From Symsagittifera roscoffensis (taxonomy: Eukaryota > Xenacoelomorpha > Acoela > Convolutidae): a DNA stretch of 64,000 nt. Below the pieces are notes generated by a model. The model saw nothing but the letters and a program-made list of their open reading frames with translations, was not told the DNA's origin and searched no databases. Shown piece by piece: positions 23,916-36,930 of this stretch; the first letter of the stretch is position 1, and the number at the start of each line of letters is the position of its first letter. The stretch lies in NCBI RefSeq assembly GCF_963678635.1, contig NC_087063.1, positions 68,364,727-68,428,726 of the forward strand. The letters are read 5' to 3'. The position numbers were made by a program, and so were the translations under genes.

Positions 23916-24779
23916 ATACTTATCCCTTCATTTGAAAATGTATCCTGTCATTTTTATAGCTATGTAGTATAGCTACTAATATTGCTTTTTTCAACAATTT
24001 TGATTTTTATTTAAAAAAAAACAAAAAACCAAAAATACACCCTTTTGTATGAACCAGTCCTCCCCAATTACGCATACGGACACCCACTTCACATACTTCA
24101 GGACGAAAAGGAAACTTCAAGAAAAGAATGTTCAAGGAATGATAAAATTGAACTGAACTTCAAACTTTTGAGAAACAAATAATTTTGATGTATTTAAATT
24201 TATAATTTGATCTTTTGGTTGTGTAAATTTTGTTTGATTTATAAATGTAACTGTTGTATTCAAGCCTGACTCAAAATTTAGGTCTATAATAACATCTGCT
24301 ACCGATATTAAAAACAATTGGACAAACTTCACGAGGTTGCACGAAAATAGCCCTTTTTGATTATTAATTACCTCGCTTGATTAGCAGGGTAAAATAAAAA
24401 GTTTTAGTTTTTTTCCTCTCCAAATAGGAGGATGGATTTGTTCTGATTTCAAATTGAAACAGAAACAAGAATTATTTTATTGTGCTCACAAAGTGTGACG
24501 CCGCCGCCACCACAAAATAAATATGTTTTTGTCCCTTTGCAAAAGGAAGGGAAATGCTATTGGAATAATTCGCATAACGTTTTAAGCCTTGACAAATGAA
24601 ACGACTATTCTCGTTCAATGCGAAAAATAACGATTCCTCGCGTAAAATACGAGCATACGAAAGATACTTCTCGTGAAATACGAATGCACGAATAGCATTT
24701 ACGAGAGAATACGAAGTTACAAAGTAACTTCTCATTTGATACAAAAAAGTGGGAGATTTCCCATCTGACAATAAATAGA
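23916..24779. other. Non-coding stretch after the env element
   Basis: AT-rich sequence with no convincing gene. At 24,590-24,730 many short motifs of the type CGAATACGA or TACGAG repeat at irregular spacing. The element's 3' LTR is expected from here on but no second copy exists in the window to define it. Confidence 0.4.
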
Positions 24780-25120
24780 AGCTAAAAACTACGGGAATTC
24801 ATTCCAACAAATTCTCTTCTAACACCACAACCTCCCTCTCTAATACTCCAACAAAATCTCACAAAATACGGACACCACTCTCTTCAACCACCCCAACCAT
24901 TCTCTATAAAGTACTATCCATGCTCATTAAAAATATCACTAATCTCACCCTTAAAATAAATATTGAGTCAAAAGGCAAATTGCAGTAAATTCATACTAAC
25001 TTCTTTTCTAATAAAATATTTCTCAGCGAATTTTAGATTTACTTTCTAAGATAGAAAGTAGAAAGGACCCTAGATTCCTTGCAAGCGTTTTGTCCGACGT
25101 ACATAGTATTGCTAGCGTAA
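24780..25120 (+). promoter_or_regulatory. Possible promoter and poly(A) signal, perhaps part of an LTR
   Basis: CTATAAAGTA at 24,904-24,913 looks like a TATA box, and AATAAA at about 25,009 follows at a distance seen in the U3-R part of LTRs. There is no matching second LTR in the window, so this is a weak suggestion. Confidence 0.2.
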
Positions 25121-28100
25121 TACAATCGAAATAAAAGAAACAAAACTTTTTAACAATTGACACCCCATTGAAAATATTGAATCCCCAAAATCAAATGTAA
25201 AAAGATATTTTACCTCCGATCATTTTTTGCTATGAGAGTTTGAGAATTGCCAAATTACCATGCTGTGGTCTAATGCATGCGCGCGTTCAAATTTTTATTC
25301 ATAATGCTGAACACAAATTATTTATGCGTGGCAAATCATCTCGCACAACAAACTCGTCCAAAAACAATTGAGGCTTGCTAATTGCTCGTATTGCTCTCCT
25401 TAAAACCTTTCGATTTGCCCTGTATACGAGCAGTCTTGTTATAGTTTCAGCTTATTTGTTTATTAGAGTTTTTTGCATCAGTTATTTGCATCATATCATT
25501 ATTTAGTCATACGTTTCTGTGAATCCGCTCAATTTATGATTTTTTATATGGATTCAGCAAACAAAGCCCAATACTAGCAATGATACGGAAGATTCGTTGA
25601 AGTTTTCAACGGATTGGATCATTCTCGAGTATCACTTTTTTCAACAGAGTTTTCGTGGTTATGGTCGCCATGCTGCTTGACGGTTTCGTTTACCTCTGTA
25701 AATGCCCAGAGATGGCGAGAAACTTTTTTTAGAAACAGTGAAATGGCAGTATAGCCACATATCATGGTTGAGAACAATTTTTAGGATGAATATTAAAAAC
25801 GAATGACTTTTTGTGAAAAGTTTGATCAGTTTCATTTATTTTTGATCCAGTTTAGGTGATAATTTAAGAAGGGTGTAATTTTTTTTGGATAAAAGGTAAA
25901 AGAGTGAAAACTTGGACGCCATATCAAATCTATAATAACTGAATTTCAGATGCAAACCTGGAAACATTTAGCCTGAACAAAATTTTAAAAGATACTCGGA
26001 AATTTGAAAGGACAATCGGACCAATCAGAGTCTCACACTCACACCGATTGAGCATGTTTTTTTTTCAATTAATCTTTTTCTTTATTTTGGGAAATACTCA
26101 CTGTCCTTGCTGGATCAGCTGATGATCCGTTTACCATTAAATTGGTGATTGGCTCATTGGTGTATAATTTACACGGTGAAGATGTCTTTTCAATGATTTG
26201 GGCATCTTCAAACATGTAACAAAAGTTGGGTCGGCAGAAAATGAATGAAGCACAATTGGAATAAGTGCTGCAAGCAAGACCACATTGAAGTTGAGAGTTG
26301 CTTTTCGTAGTCCAATCTGAATGTGATCTGTTTTCACTAGCAGTTTCAAGTTTATCCTCAACAAGCCAGAAATTCCTAAAAACAAATTTATGTTTTTTGT
26401 GAATTCTAATTTTGAAATTAGTTTCAGTTGCAATTGAGCGTATACACGACTTGCAAATAGCTTGATGGTTAATATCGCTTCAGATTATGAAAATCTGCTG
26501 GCTATCTAGTATCATAATTTATTAACTTATTTGTGCGTATGTGAAAAATCAATCAACTTTGAGAAACAAAAGGGTAAATGTTTCAAAAAATCTGTACTGT
26601 TACCATATTAATTTAAATTTTTGAACTAAAAAAGAGGAACCTTGATAAAGCCAGTGACCATAAGTATAAGCGTTGAAAAAAGACAAATATTTGGATTAAG
26701 TGCATAATTTCAGCTCTGTTGAAGACGCAAAGTTCAAAAAAATTAATAGTCGCATTAAATTATGCCAAAACAACTTTCCAAAACAGTTAATAAATTTAGA
26801 GTTCATCATATGATTCGGTCAAAATTAATTTTAACATGCAGGTGTAAAATACAGTTTTGGCAAAATTTGGCCATTCAAGAAATGAGTTGCAAACACAGAA
26901 AATTGGTTTTATTTATAAGTCTCGTTTTCATTACGGCCAAACTGAACCAAATTAAACAACTCTAATAAAAAAATTTGAATTCGAGTTAGATTTTTTTTGG
27001 ATCAGATCATCCAAAATTCGTCCTTAATTTTCTTTATTTTTTTCAAAACAAAACCCTCGGAAAATAAACGTGAGAGGGTGCTTCGAATTCTAGCGCTTTC
27101 AGTCATTAAAAAAGCTTTTTGGTTCTAAGTTATCGTATAGTCCATCACCCCGCAAAATAATAATCGAACTTGAAAAAATATCGGTAGAAATCTGCGATAT
27201 TCTTGTTGCTGCGGCATAAAAATTGGTATGAATTGTTCTCAGTTTAGAGCGAGTCGAGCTTGATCAACCTATAAGCGGAGCGCTGCTATTTAACTGTTAA
27301 AAGCTAGCTGACAAAGCTTCACTTAGCGTTTTCCCAGAACCAAAATTTTGAAAAATACACAAATGAACATACACGTTTAAGAAAAAGAAATGCTTAGAAA
27401 ATTTTTCTGATCATTCGAGAAACTTTTATTACATTTGAAACTACTTTTGAGGTATTTGTAATACTGCAGGTAATCAAGTTCCTGAAAAATTTACTGATTT
27501 TATAACAAATTTGTTGAGAAATTTTGTTGAGAGTTTTTTTGGATGAGTTTCAAACTTTTTTTGTGTCTTCTTTGTGACAGGACAGACTCTAAAATTCCTA
27601 TAGAAAAAGTAAAGATTCCAAAAAAATATATTTTTCCTATATTTGATATAATCTTTTTTGCCTAGCTTAGGCTTGTCAAATAAATTTTTAAGAATGATAA
27701 ATCTGTCAGATAAAGAAAAAATTGAGCGTACTTGTTTACCCTTTCGACAAGCAAGGGTTTGGCAACCGGGTGCTTGACTTTTTTCCCATTGACAACTTTG
27801 TTCACAATATTTCGTAGATGTTTCAAATTGCTTCGTAATGAGTTCAATACCCATCATTGTCTAGCGCATCTAGCGCAGATGTAACACACCTATTTGGGGC
27901 AAAAAAGCTTGTTGTTTTAATCCGGTCACGCGCTGTTTTTTTTTCAAAGTAGAAAATTTCTGCTTTTTCCGACTATCTTCCGTCTATTTATCTGTGTCGC
28001 CTTTGTTATCGTAGCTCTTTGAAGGCTCGGTTTTCTTCCAATTTCCTGAAAGCCATTTCTAAAGTACAAGTGATGGATGTGATTGAGTTATAAGTTTTCA

Positions 28101-29580
28101 TCAAAATTTTTGTAAATTCAAAAACTTTGTTGATTTTTATTGCTGCATTATGTGCACCAACGTACTATATATGCGTATTATATGCAATAATGGTGCTTGC
28201 GATTAGCAAGTTTTATCGATTCAAGTATAGATTTATTTTTGTTGTTAGATTGTCCAACAAAATCACCGAATCAATTTCTCACTTCTTTTGTCGTCCAAAA
28301 AACATATTTTGAGCATATTCTGAGCAAAAAACCGTTCTATTCAGTTTTAGTTTTTTGATATAAGTTTTCAATATACCAAATCCGGCTCGCTAAAAACTCG
28401 TTTTAATTTCATTTTTTTTGTTTACTTGATTTGAATTTATTTTGGCTTATACCAAATTTGATTATATTGCAAATTCAGATAAAGCAAAACAAGTTTTTTA
28501 TGCATGTTTTTTTTGAGGCGGTAATTATTGTTTTTCAAAAGTTTATAAGTTTTCTCTGTACATTTTTTCGTTTTCTGCCGGCTAGTTTTTCATGGTAGTT
28601 TGTTGTGTTAAACCGCAAATGGCGCGACGCTCGGCTTCGCCTCAATGTAAGAACTACAAAATACAGTTGCTGTTTTTCACAGTATTTTGTTTTATATTCC
28701 AAAACATCAGATAGTTGGTCAAAAAGGTGTTTTTATGTTGTAATTTTATATGTAATTTTTTTGACCAGCTTTGCTCGCGACACTAAAAAACTAATTTTTA
28801 ATATTGGAACAAAAATAACTGGTTGCTCTGCAAACAACTCAGAGTGTCCGACTACAAGGAGTCAGTAGGATTCAACAAATATAGAAACTAAGGTGATTTT
28901 TTTTTCAAAAACAGAGTTGTTTTTTAAACCAAACTCGAGGAATGGTAGGTAAGGCATTCTAAACTTTTAAATAGAGTTCAGTTCAAGTTTGAGGTTCTCA
29001 AAGGGTGACAAACGGAAAAATTCGGATTTTTTTCTCGTCACTGAGAGAACCTTAACATAACTTTTGGACTCGGAATCACGACTCAAAGTGTTTCATTATT
29101 ATACCACAGTCGACCCACAGTGATTATTGAAGGTTGTCAAAATAGTTTAAAGGAACTCTGCGCCTCAGTTTCAGCAGAAATTTTACAGTGCAATATGCAG
29201 ATCGAAAATTACCATTCAGTTTTACCCCAGAACTCATTTGAAACAAAAAGCTGTTTTCAACGTTTTCTAACTCAATTTGAAAAAACTGTAGAAAACCTAC
29301 TTCTTAACTTAAGAGGTCTAAAAAAAACTGAAATAAAAAAGAAAATTAATTTTAAATTAACTGATTTTTTTTTGAAAAAAAGTTGTTTCTGTTGTTTTCT
29401 AACTTATTTTGCACAAACCTGTTGACAATTTTTGTCATTACTCCCACCTTTTAAAACTGTGTGCTATCAAAAACGACATAAGTTGAACGAAATTAATGTC
29501 GTTTGTCGAAATCTCAGCCGGTGGTTGCCTTAATTTAAGATAAAAACTAGCATCATTTTCTTCACGCAACAAATTTGAAA
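25121..29580. other. Gene-poor AT-rich DNA
   Basis: Only short ORFs with AT-biased composition and no recognisable motif. I see no exon with good splice sites on both sides. Confidence 0.5.
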
Positions 29581-29800
29581 AAATTGCGCGCACTAAAATT
29601 ACGAATGAACTAAATTGGCGATTTTAGAAAAATCAATTTTACAAATAATAATTTAAACTTGGGAATTATTTTTCAAACCGCAAAAACAGTTGTTAAAAAG
29701 AGCAGTCAAACTTTTGAATATATTTTTCTTGATATTACATTTTGCTAGTTTTCTGAAATCGCCAATGTAGTTCAGATGGATGAAAGTGCGCGCAATAATT
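29581..29800. repeat. Inverted-repeat element with arms of about 50 bp
   Basis: Left arm 29,581-29,630 (contains TTGCGCGCACT and AATTGGCGATTTTAGAAA) pairs with right arm 29,750-29,800 (TTCTGAAATCGCCAATG and AGTGCGCGCAA) with a few mismatches, around a 120-bp AT-rich centre. The size and layout fit a small non-autonomous foldback or MITE. Confidence 0.6.
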
Positions 29801-29852
29801 TCCAATATTTTATTGCGCGAATAAAATACTGCGAATTTTTATTGTTGAAAGT

Positions 29853-30015
29853 TAGTCTATCTCCGGGTATTTGATCCCCAATCAGGGGCGGAATTAGGGA
29901 TTCGACCCCCTGCCGACCCAAAGGGTCCCCTTTGGGTCGGCAGGGGTCGAATCGCTGAAGGGGTCGATTCCATATATCCACCCTGACTGAGGATCAAACA
30001 CCTGGAGATAGACTA
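29853..30015. repeat. 163-bp foldback element with near-perfect hairpin
   Basis: Ends are inverted: TAGTCTATCTCC at the left and GGAGATAGACTA at the right. The centre (about 29,898-29,951) is a long palindrome containing CTGCCGACCCAAAGGG and its complement with almost no loop. It is GC-rich against an AT-rich background. A further copy of the end motif ACCTGGAGATAGACT lies at 30,045-30,059. Confidence 0.8.
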
Positions 30016-31284
30016 AATTTGGATTGACATTTGAACTATTTAATACCTGGAGATAGACTTTGAACTATTTTGAGATATCCATTTTTGGGTGAAGGACCCT
30101 AAAACTTTTCTAAACTAGCCTTTGGCGCCAATATAGACTAATTTTTAGTAGGAAGCGCGCAAAAAATACGCAAATTTTTTAGGTTGAAATTTTTCAAAAA
30201 AAAGCCTAAAAAAGCTCAGAAAATCAATTCGGTCGGCAATTTTTGAAAATCGACAAAGATTGACAAGATCGACAAAGGTTGACAAGATTTTCGAAATTTT
30301 TTGAAAATCTTCACCCCTCGAGAAAATCCTTGACCCGCCCCATTTGTGTCTTGGATATGACAGGCTTTTAATTGGCTTTGTTTCAGTTCTACTCACACTG
30401 AAACAAATCCAATTTTTGGCTTGATTATGACCAGTTTTCAAGCAGGGAGTTTTCTTGGCCTAATTTCGGAGAAATCATAACTTTAACGAAAACGTCGTAT
30501 CTGTTGATTGCGTTCAAAGTTATCTTCTGTAGATTACAATAATTATTCTAAAGTGACCAAATTGATAGTTTCGCAACCCCTCAGTTTCGCGTTAAACTTT
30601 TTCCATTGAAAAATTGTTTCCGAAAATTGAGCTTAAATTTTTATCTAATGGCCAAAAAAAAAGATCCGTCAAAACACTGAAATACAATAACAAAATTGGT
30701 TTGAATAATGAAAAATCTAATTACTAATTAGCTTGCCTTATATGATTTTTAAGCAATTTCCGACCCTGATTATATCACTGCTCACGCTATCATAGCACGA
30801 TAGTTTTCCCCAAAACTAGATAGACAACTCCGAATAATAAAAAAAATTCCAAGTACAAATTTTGTTGCCATAAGCTAATATTAAACAGTCAAAATTGGTC
30901 TAAAATGTTTTTTCAAACGCTTGAGAGATGTTTATTTTTTCTAAAAATCCCCAACAAAGTTTTTAAAAAAGACGGTTTTTGTTAGGACAAAGGCCTGGAT
31001 AATTTTTTACAAAAAAACACTGTCAAAATTTACAAAAAACGATGATTTAAAACGATGTATTTAGCGTCTAGCAGCATTATATTTTTTATATTATTTAACA
31101 TTGGAAGTATAGATTAAATTGACGTTTTTAAACCACCATAAATTTTAAAAAGACATTCTCATGCTAATTTTGTTTTCTACTTTTGATCTCAAGACATATT
31201 TTTCTTAGATATCGTTCGTAAAAAGTGGCTATTTGAATATTCAAAGTTTGTTTGAGAAATCACAGCGAGCACAAATCCTGCTGC
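30016..31284. other. Gene-poor AT-rich DNA
   Basis: No gene, RNA gene or repeat array recognised apart from the stray foldback end motif at 30,045. Confidence 0.45.
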
Positions 31285-32170
31285 GAGGTTTTATGGATAA
31301 TAATTGATTATAATTGATTTTCTTGTTCGAAAATGTTGCCATCCTAATCGATTAAATTTACACTGTGGGACCACGCAATTGATTACAATCCATTATAATC
31401 CATTAATGTTTGAGATTAAATTAATAAAAATTAATAATTCTTTAATAAGTTATAACGGATTGCACTCTCTTAAAATTTCTAAATTTTTCAATTTTTAAAC
31501 CTACTCAATTTTAGTTAGTTTTTGAGTTTTTTTTTCAATTTTAACAACCAAAATGATCACGCCCTAAATTACACCTCTCCTTAAAACCTAACACACCCCA
31601 CTTACTCCACACAACCTACCCTCACCATCCACATAGACATCCCGCCTAACCCCAAACCCCTCACAAACCACACCCACCACGCACCTCCACCCGAACTACC
31701 TTCACCCCATTACCAACTACCTTAACCCCCTCCACACACACCCACACCTACCCCGCCCCCGTAAGTGTGGGGAAGGGGCTAAAAGTCTGCAGGGGGCGTT
31801 AAGGTCTGCAGAGGGGGGCTTAAAATTCTGCAGGGGTATTAAAGGTGTGTGTGTGTGTATGTCGGGGGGGGGGGGGGTGAGAGGTGGATGTTTATGGTGG
31901 AAGGGGCACGCGTTTACGGTATTTTTCACTTATTTCTATGGTTAAGTTAAGTAAAAATGGAAAACAATACAACTTTTTGCGTTGGCCAAACGTAAAACAC
32001 AATTTTTTTACTGCAACAATCAAATTTTGAATATTTACTTTCAAGATTTTGGAAAATCAAGGCTTTTATTCATAAAAATCTATTATGATCCATAATATTC
32101 TATTATAATCCATTTAAATCTAATCTATTCGCCTTTCAAATGATTATGAGGGATTAAATTGATCTCTACT
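31285..32170. repeat. Region with scattered TATAATCCATTA motifs around a C-to-G strand-skew block
   Basis: Motifs of the type ATTATAATCCATTA occur at 31,295-31,410 and again at 32,080-32,120, and recur at 51,230-51,400. Between them, 31,560-31,760 is strongly C-rich and 31,760-31,900 strongly G-rich on the same strand. The G-rich part has three copies of a TCTGCAGGGG-type motif spaced about 20 bp, a GT run and a run of about 14 G. Confidence 0.5.
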
Positions 32171-35029
32171 TCATTTGCTTTCAAATCAAGTGTTAATCCT
32201 TTTAGTCGTTTTTTTTAGATTTTAATGGCGACAGAGCGTGAAATTCCATGAGAATCAATTGTTCTCCATGGAACCTCATTGCGAGGTTTTCAGTCACTTT
32301 CTTCGAAAAGTGGAAAAACAATGTTTCAGCTTGTATGCAACTGCAAATTTCCATCAAATTTAAACATAAAAACATGGCAGTCTAGAAAACATTTTGACTG
32401 GTGTATAACGCGATGTAAAAACCGTTATTTTTTTAACTACTAAATAATAAACTGACTTAAAGAAAAACGATATAACAGCACAAATTGTCTCGGAGTCAGC
32501 TACATACTTGTTCAATTTCCGGCAAAGAAAACCTATTGCAAGGCATTTTACAGATTGTGCATTTTACCAATTGTGAGCGGATTACGCAGCAGGTCAAAAT
32601 CAAGTTTGTTGTGGAAACAGCAACATTGCTACTTTTTCAATCTTTTTTGCTACTTCAGGTTCCATTAACGAATAGCTACAACACTGAACCACTCGAAATT
32701 GCTCCAAAAACGAGGATTTAACGTAATCCCCAACAATATTTGAGGAATCTGAAATATTGTGGAATCCAAACACAAACATTCAAAAATGTGGAGTGTAAAA
32801 CTGCGCTGTCGCACAAATGGCAATTTTACGCGGAATCCGCATATTGTTAGTGGGTTCTTGTAACATATTTCGTAGCGTTTGAATTTCTTTCTTTTCTTTA
32901 CCAAGTGGTCAGCAATGATTTCAATCTCAATTATTGCTTGATTCTTATCCTCAACCGTTCGATATGATTTACTTACTGTCAACGTAATTCCTGCCAACGC
33001 GATAGCTGTCAATTCTCAATTCCTGACAACTTAAAAATGTGATCTCAATTCTTGGAAAAACCATCATTCGATCTCAATTTCTATCAACTAAGTTACAGGA
33101 AGAGATAAAATATAAGAACCAGTTGAATCATTTTGCTTATCTTAACAATGCAACGAAATCTAGGTTTTCCCTCAATAATAAACCTCCCACTGGCGATGAA
33201 ATCTATCACCCCAATAAACTTCTCATCTCAATAAATCATTTGAATTCACTCTCAACTTATCTCAAATACTAATTATTTGAGTTTACTCTAGTCTCAAATA
33301 AGCATCTTTTTTTTTGCTGATGTGTTGTGCGGTGTGCTTTCAAATGATTTCAAAATTTGACTGCTGGGAAAGTAATCCCAAGTACTAAGGGTACATCAAG
33401 CAATTTGGTTCACCATCGCTGGCCCCAAACTCAATCGTAATTTCCAAGCAAAAAAATTGTCGCAAAAAATTAATACATAAAAGTGCACTCTGCCACACAA
33501 CACATATTTGTTCTGACTTAAGATTGAAGTTATTATTTGTGCTCCGTGTGGTTTCTTTTACTCCTGACAAAGTTCGATTTTTTTAACTAGCTGTTTTTGA
33601 CGGAATTTTTATTAAAAGATATTGTTTTCTATAGCTCAAACTTAAAACTTGTTCCACCTGTGATAGTTTTTTGCGAATGTATCGTGAGGTTTAAAAATTG
33701 CTAACCTGCCCTATTTGGAAAATTTAAATGCATTAAATTTTGTGCAATTAACGCGTAAGCGACTATATATGCTGACGAAATCTGACGGAACTATTTTTTC
33801 TGACTATTTATTCTTAGAAATTGTTCCAAACTGAATTCAGGCATGCTATTTAGCCTATTTCAAAACACGCTCTATCTGAAATATAACACTTTGTACTTTA
33901 TGTAGCGTTGAGGGATGATAAAAAAAATTCTCAAATTTAAGTTTTTTAAAGTGAACAATAATCCATTGTCTTTAAAAGGCAGTCAAAACATTCCCCCCTG
34001 ATCGTAGCAGTGTTGTTGTAGTTGTGTCTGACGATCGACATGTCTTTCTTGAAACTTTTTCTTGCTATCTTTTTCGCTATTTTTGGAAAAAAGGAGTTTC
34101 GAATTTGATTCTTCTCCTTTCAAATTTTTAAGCAATTGTGTTATAAATATGGATCTCCTTTAATTGAAAGCCAAACCCAATTCATTAAGAATATCTCCTT
34201 TTTTCCAATTCCAAAAATATATTAGTTTTGAAACAAAATATAAAAATTTGCAAAAGTTGCATAAAAGTTTTAATATATAAGAAAAGCGACATTCCGTAAC
34301 ATTATTTAATTAACTGAACAAACTCTTTCAACTACAATCAGGACTGCTCGTACATCAGTGTGAAACCCTGAATGTTCCGATTTGCACAGTAGAGCCAACA
34401 AAAAAATTTGTTCTGCTCCAAACCTCTTTTAAAACGCTTCAATTTGATATATTACTCGACTTTGCACCAGGTAACTTTGTGAGATCTGATTTTGCGAAAG
34501 AAACACTACACGCTTAAACGTTGGTCGGAACAAAGCGTTGAGTAGAGAGTGTTTTTTCAATTCTGGGTAGACTTTTTTAAATTTCTGATCTGGGTAGATT
34601 TTTTGATTCTCTTCATAAATATCGTAATAAAGCAGAGAAGGAAAAAAGGAGCACTAGAATGTCACTTGAGCAATCCTTTAATTGATTGACTTGTCAATAT
34701 ATTAACATACATTAACAGGCGGAGTTTGAATTGTAGTAGAAGTACTAGCTAAACCAGTAGTAGTTGCTGTTGTTACTTCTCCAACTGAAAGGGTTTGTAT
34801 AGACGGTCCAGAAGTACTGACTCAACCAATTGTTTTCATTCCAGATAAGTTGTTTTTATCCCAGATCCAGAAATTTTAGAGGCTGATACTTCTTTGCGCC
34901 CGCCTTTCAATTTAATATATATTGGCGCCAAAGGCTCCTTCCGAAGAATTTTTGGGTTGGTCGGCCAAAAACGGATATCATAAAATATCTCCAAAGAACT
35001 GACACACAATTTTGTCAAAAGTTCCTAGT
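32171..35029. other. Gene-poor AT-rich DNA
   Basis: Short ORFs only, none with a recognisable motif or credible exon borders. Confidence 0.45.
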
Positions 35030-35620
35030 TAAAAAATCGAAATTTGTCTGAAGAAAAAAAACCAGCCGGAGCACAGTTACTCCCTCATTTTCTTCGAACA
35101 AAAAACAAGACTGAGGTATCAAGGCAAAGTTTTGAATGTTTCGACTGATTTTTGAAGTCTACGGGTTAATATTTGCCTCTTTTTCTTAGATTTTTGAAAG
35201 TCATCCCTCACACGCTGAACAAAGTCCTAGTGATCCGTTTTGTAAATAGCAAAGTATAAAATAGACGAAACAGCTTGTCTGAATTCAATTTGGAACGATT
35301 TGATTGATGGGTTAAATCTCCGCTTAGCCATTAGTAACACGGAAAAAATCGCGCATTAATGGACCCAAAAAATTATCGCAGGAAAAATGATTTTTTTTAA
35401 AATTTAAACGCAGGACAACACTACCTTCTGACTGATTTTAAAAAAATTCTCAAAAATTTCTATTTAAAAAGTCGAAAATTGTCTGTAGAAAAACCATCCC
35501 TGCACAAATCTTCCGTAACTGTTTTCAAAAGTCGGAACAAAAGACACGACTACTCATATCAAGGCATAATCTTGAATATTTCGAGTGCCTTTTAAAATCT
35601 ATGGAATAGTGTCTGCTTTA
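35030..35620 (+). repeat. Degenerate direct repeat of about 145 bp
   Basis: 35,030-35,185 and 35,467-35,615 share several blocks in order: TTGTCTG.AGAAA, GAACAAAA, TATCAAGGCA and TTGAAT.TTTCGA. The two copies lie about 435 bp apart. Confidence 0.5.
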
Positions 35621-36534
35621 GAAAAATTGTTGAAAATTTCAAAACGAATCCAAAAAGTACGTAATGTTTCCAAGTGTTTATTTTGAATGTTTCTAAAAAA
35701 GTATAAATGCACCGTGGAATGAACCGTTTTCCATATAAACCGTATTTGGATGTGTATTTTTGCTTATTTTTTTTATCTATCTGTAAAAAATTTTCTCCAT
35801 GTTTTGTGATTTTAATATCCATTTGATATCAGTTTGGGAATGGTTGCAAGTGTTAATGAATTCGAGCACAGTTTTGTTTTCATGTGTTAAATACATAAAA
35901 TTCGTTTGTTTTTGGTTTCTGCGACCAACTGTTGATGCGTTCTTTTGCCGAATTCTTCCGATTCCAGTAGTATTGTAAGTTCTTATCTAGATTTGTAGGT
36001 TTGTATCTGAAACCTTTTTCAGTCTTGATTCAAACGACGTTTCAAAAATTTCCGAAAAAAATCCCAGTGTCGAAAAACACCTGCTTGAAGTTTTTGATTT
36101 TTGTCTTTTTTTTCTGATTAAAGATGGATATAGAAAGAAAGGCTTATTATAGAAGGATAACCGCAGATTAGTTGTAAAAAAAGCCATGAAGTTTTTTTTT
36201 TTTTTAAATTTTTCCTCAAATAAAAATTTCTAATATGACGACTTTACTATGAATATCGAAAATGCCTAAAACCTAGTCTTTTGTTCAGATCTTTTTGTCA
36301 AACCACGCACGCACGAAAAAATGAATTTTTTTTATACAATTTTTTTTTCAAAATTTTTCAAGAATATGGTCAGAAAATTATGTGCCAGTTGCACAGTAAC
36401 CGGCTATACTATTCGATGGAATTTTTTTACTTGATCATTTAGGAAAAATTGAGGCTCATTAAAATTTTTTACAAGCGCGTAAGCTCTAAACTGAATTGTG
36501 GCATGCAATTTGATCTCCTGCTTTAATAGACCTT
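35621..36534. other. Gene-poor AT-rich DNA
   Basis: Nothing recognised beyond A and T runs. Confidence 0.4.
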
Positions 36535-36930
36535 AAACACCCTCCGCACAAAAATTACCCACACTAGACCCCTTTTGCCTCGCCGCAATTTACCCAGCCC
36601 CGTTCACGTTCATTCAACCACCCGCTCATAGTCAACCGACCCCTCCCCCGTTTATGTCCACCCTCCAAACTTCATCCCCTACCACCCCTCCACATTCGCC
36701 ACGATCATTCCTGGGTTGTTGCCATTCCTATAATCCTACATCACCACCCACATTTTTCTTCCTTCCGCCAACTTTCCCTCAAGACCCTCCTCCAGCACAA
36801 CCCGCATACTCCCCTCGCCCCCCTTTCTTCCCACTCAAGTTGAATGTGTGTCTTAACGGAGAAGAATAGGGTACATGTGGGGCGATTGGGGGAAATGTAG
36901 GTGGGGGAATGGGGGTGGGGAGAATTGTGA
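36535..36930. other. Second C-to-G strand-skew block
   Basis: About 36,535-36,840 is C-rich and nearly G-free on the plus strand, then 36,860-36,930 is G-rich (GGGGCGATTGGGGG, GGTGGGGGAATGGGGG). The Pro/Pro-Ser ORFs on both strands are composition effects. Confidence 0.5.

Noticed and set aside
24472-24771. 99-aa minus-strand ORF
   Set aside because: It covers the cluster of short TACGA repeats and has no motif; the open frame follows from the repeats.
28619-28646. Tiny possible first exon (ATG, GC-rich codons, then GTAAGA)
   Set aside because: Only nine codons, no partner exon with the right phase, and far from the FN3 gene.
32665-33012. 115-aa minus-strand ORF
   Set aside because: AT-rich, no motif, no splice context.
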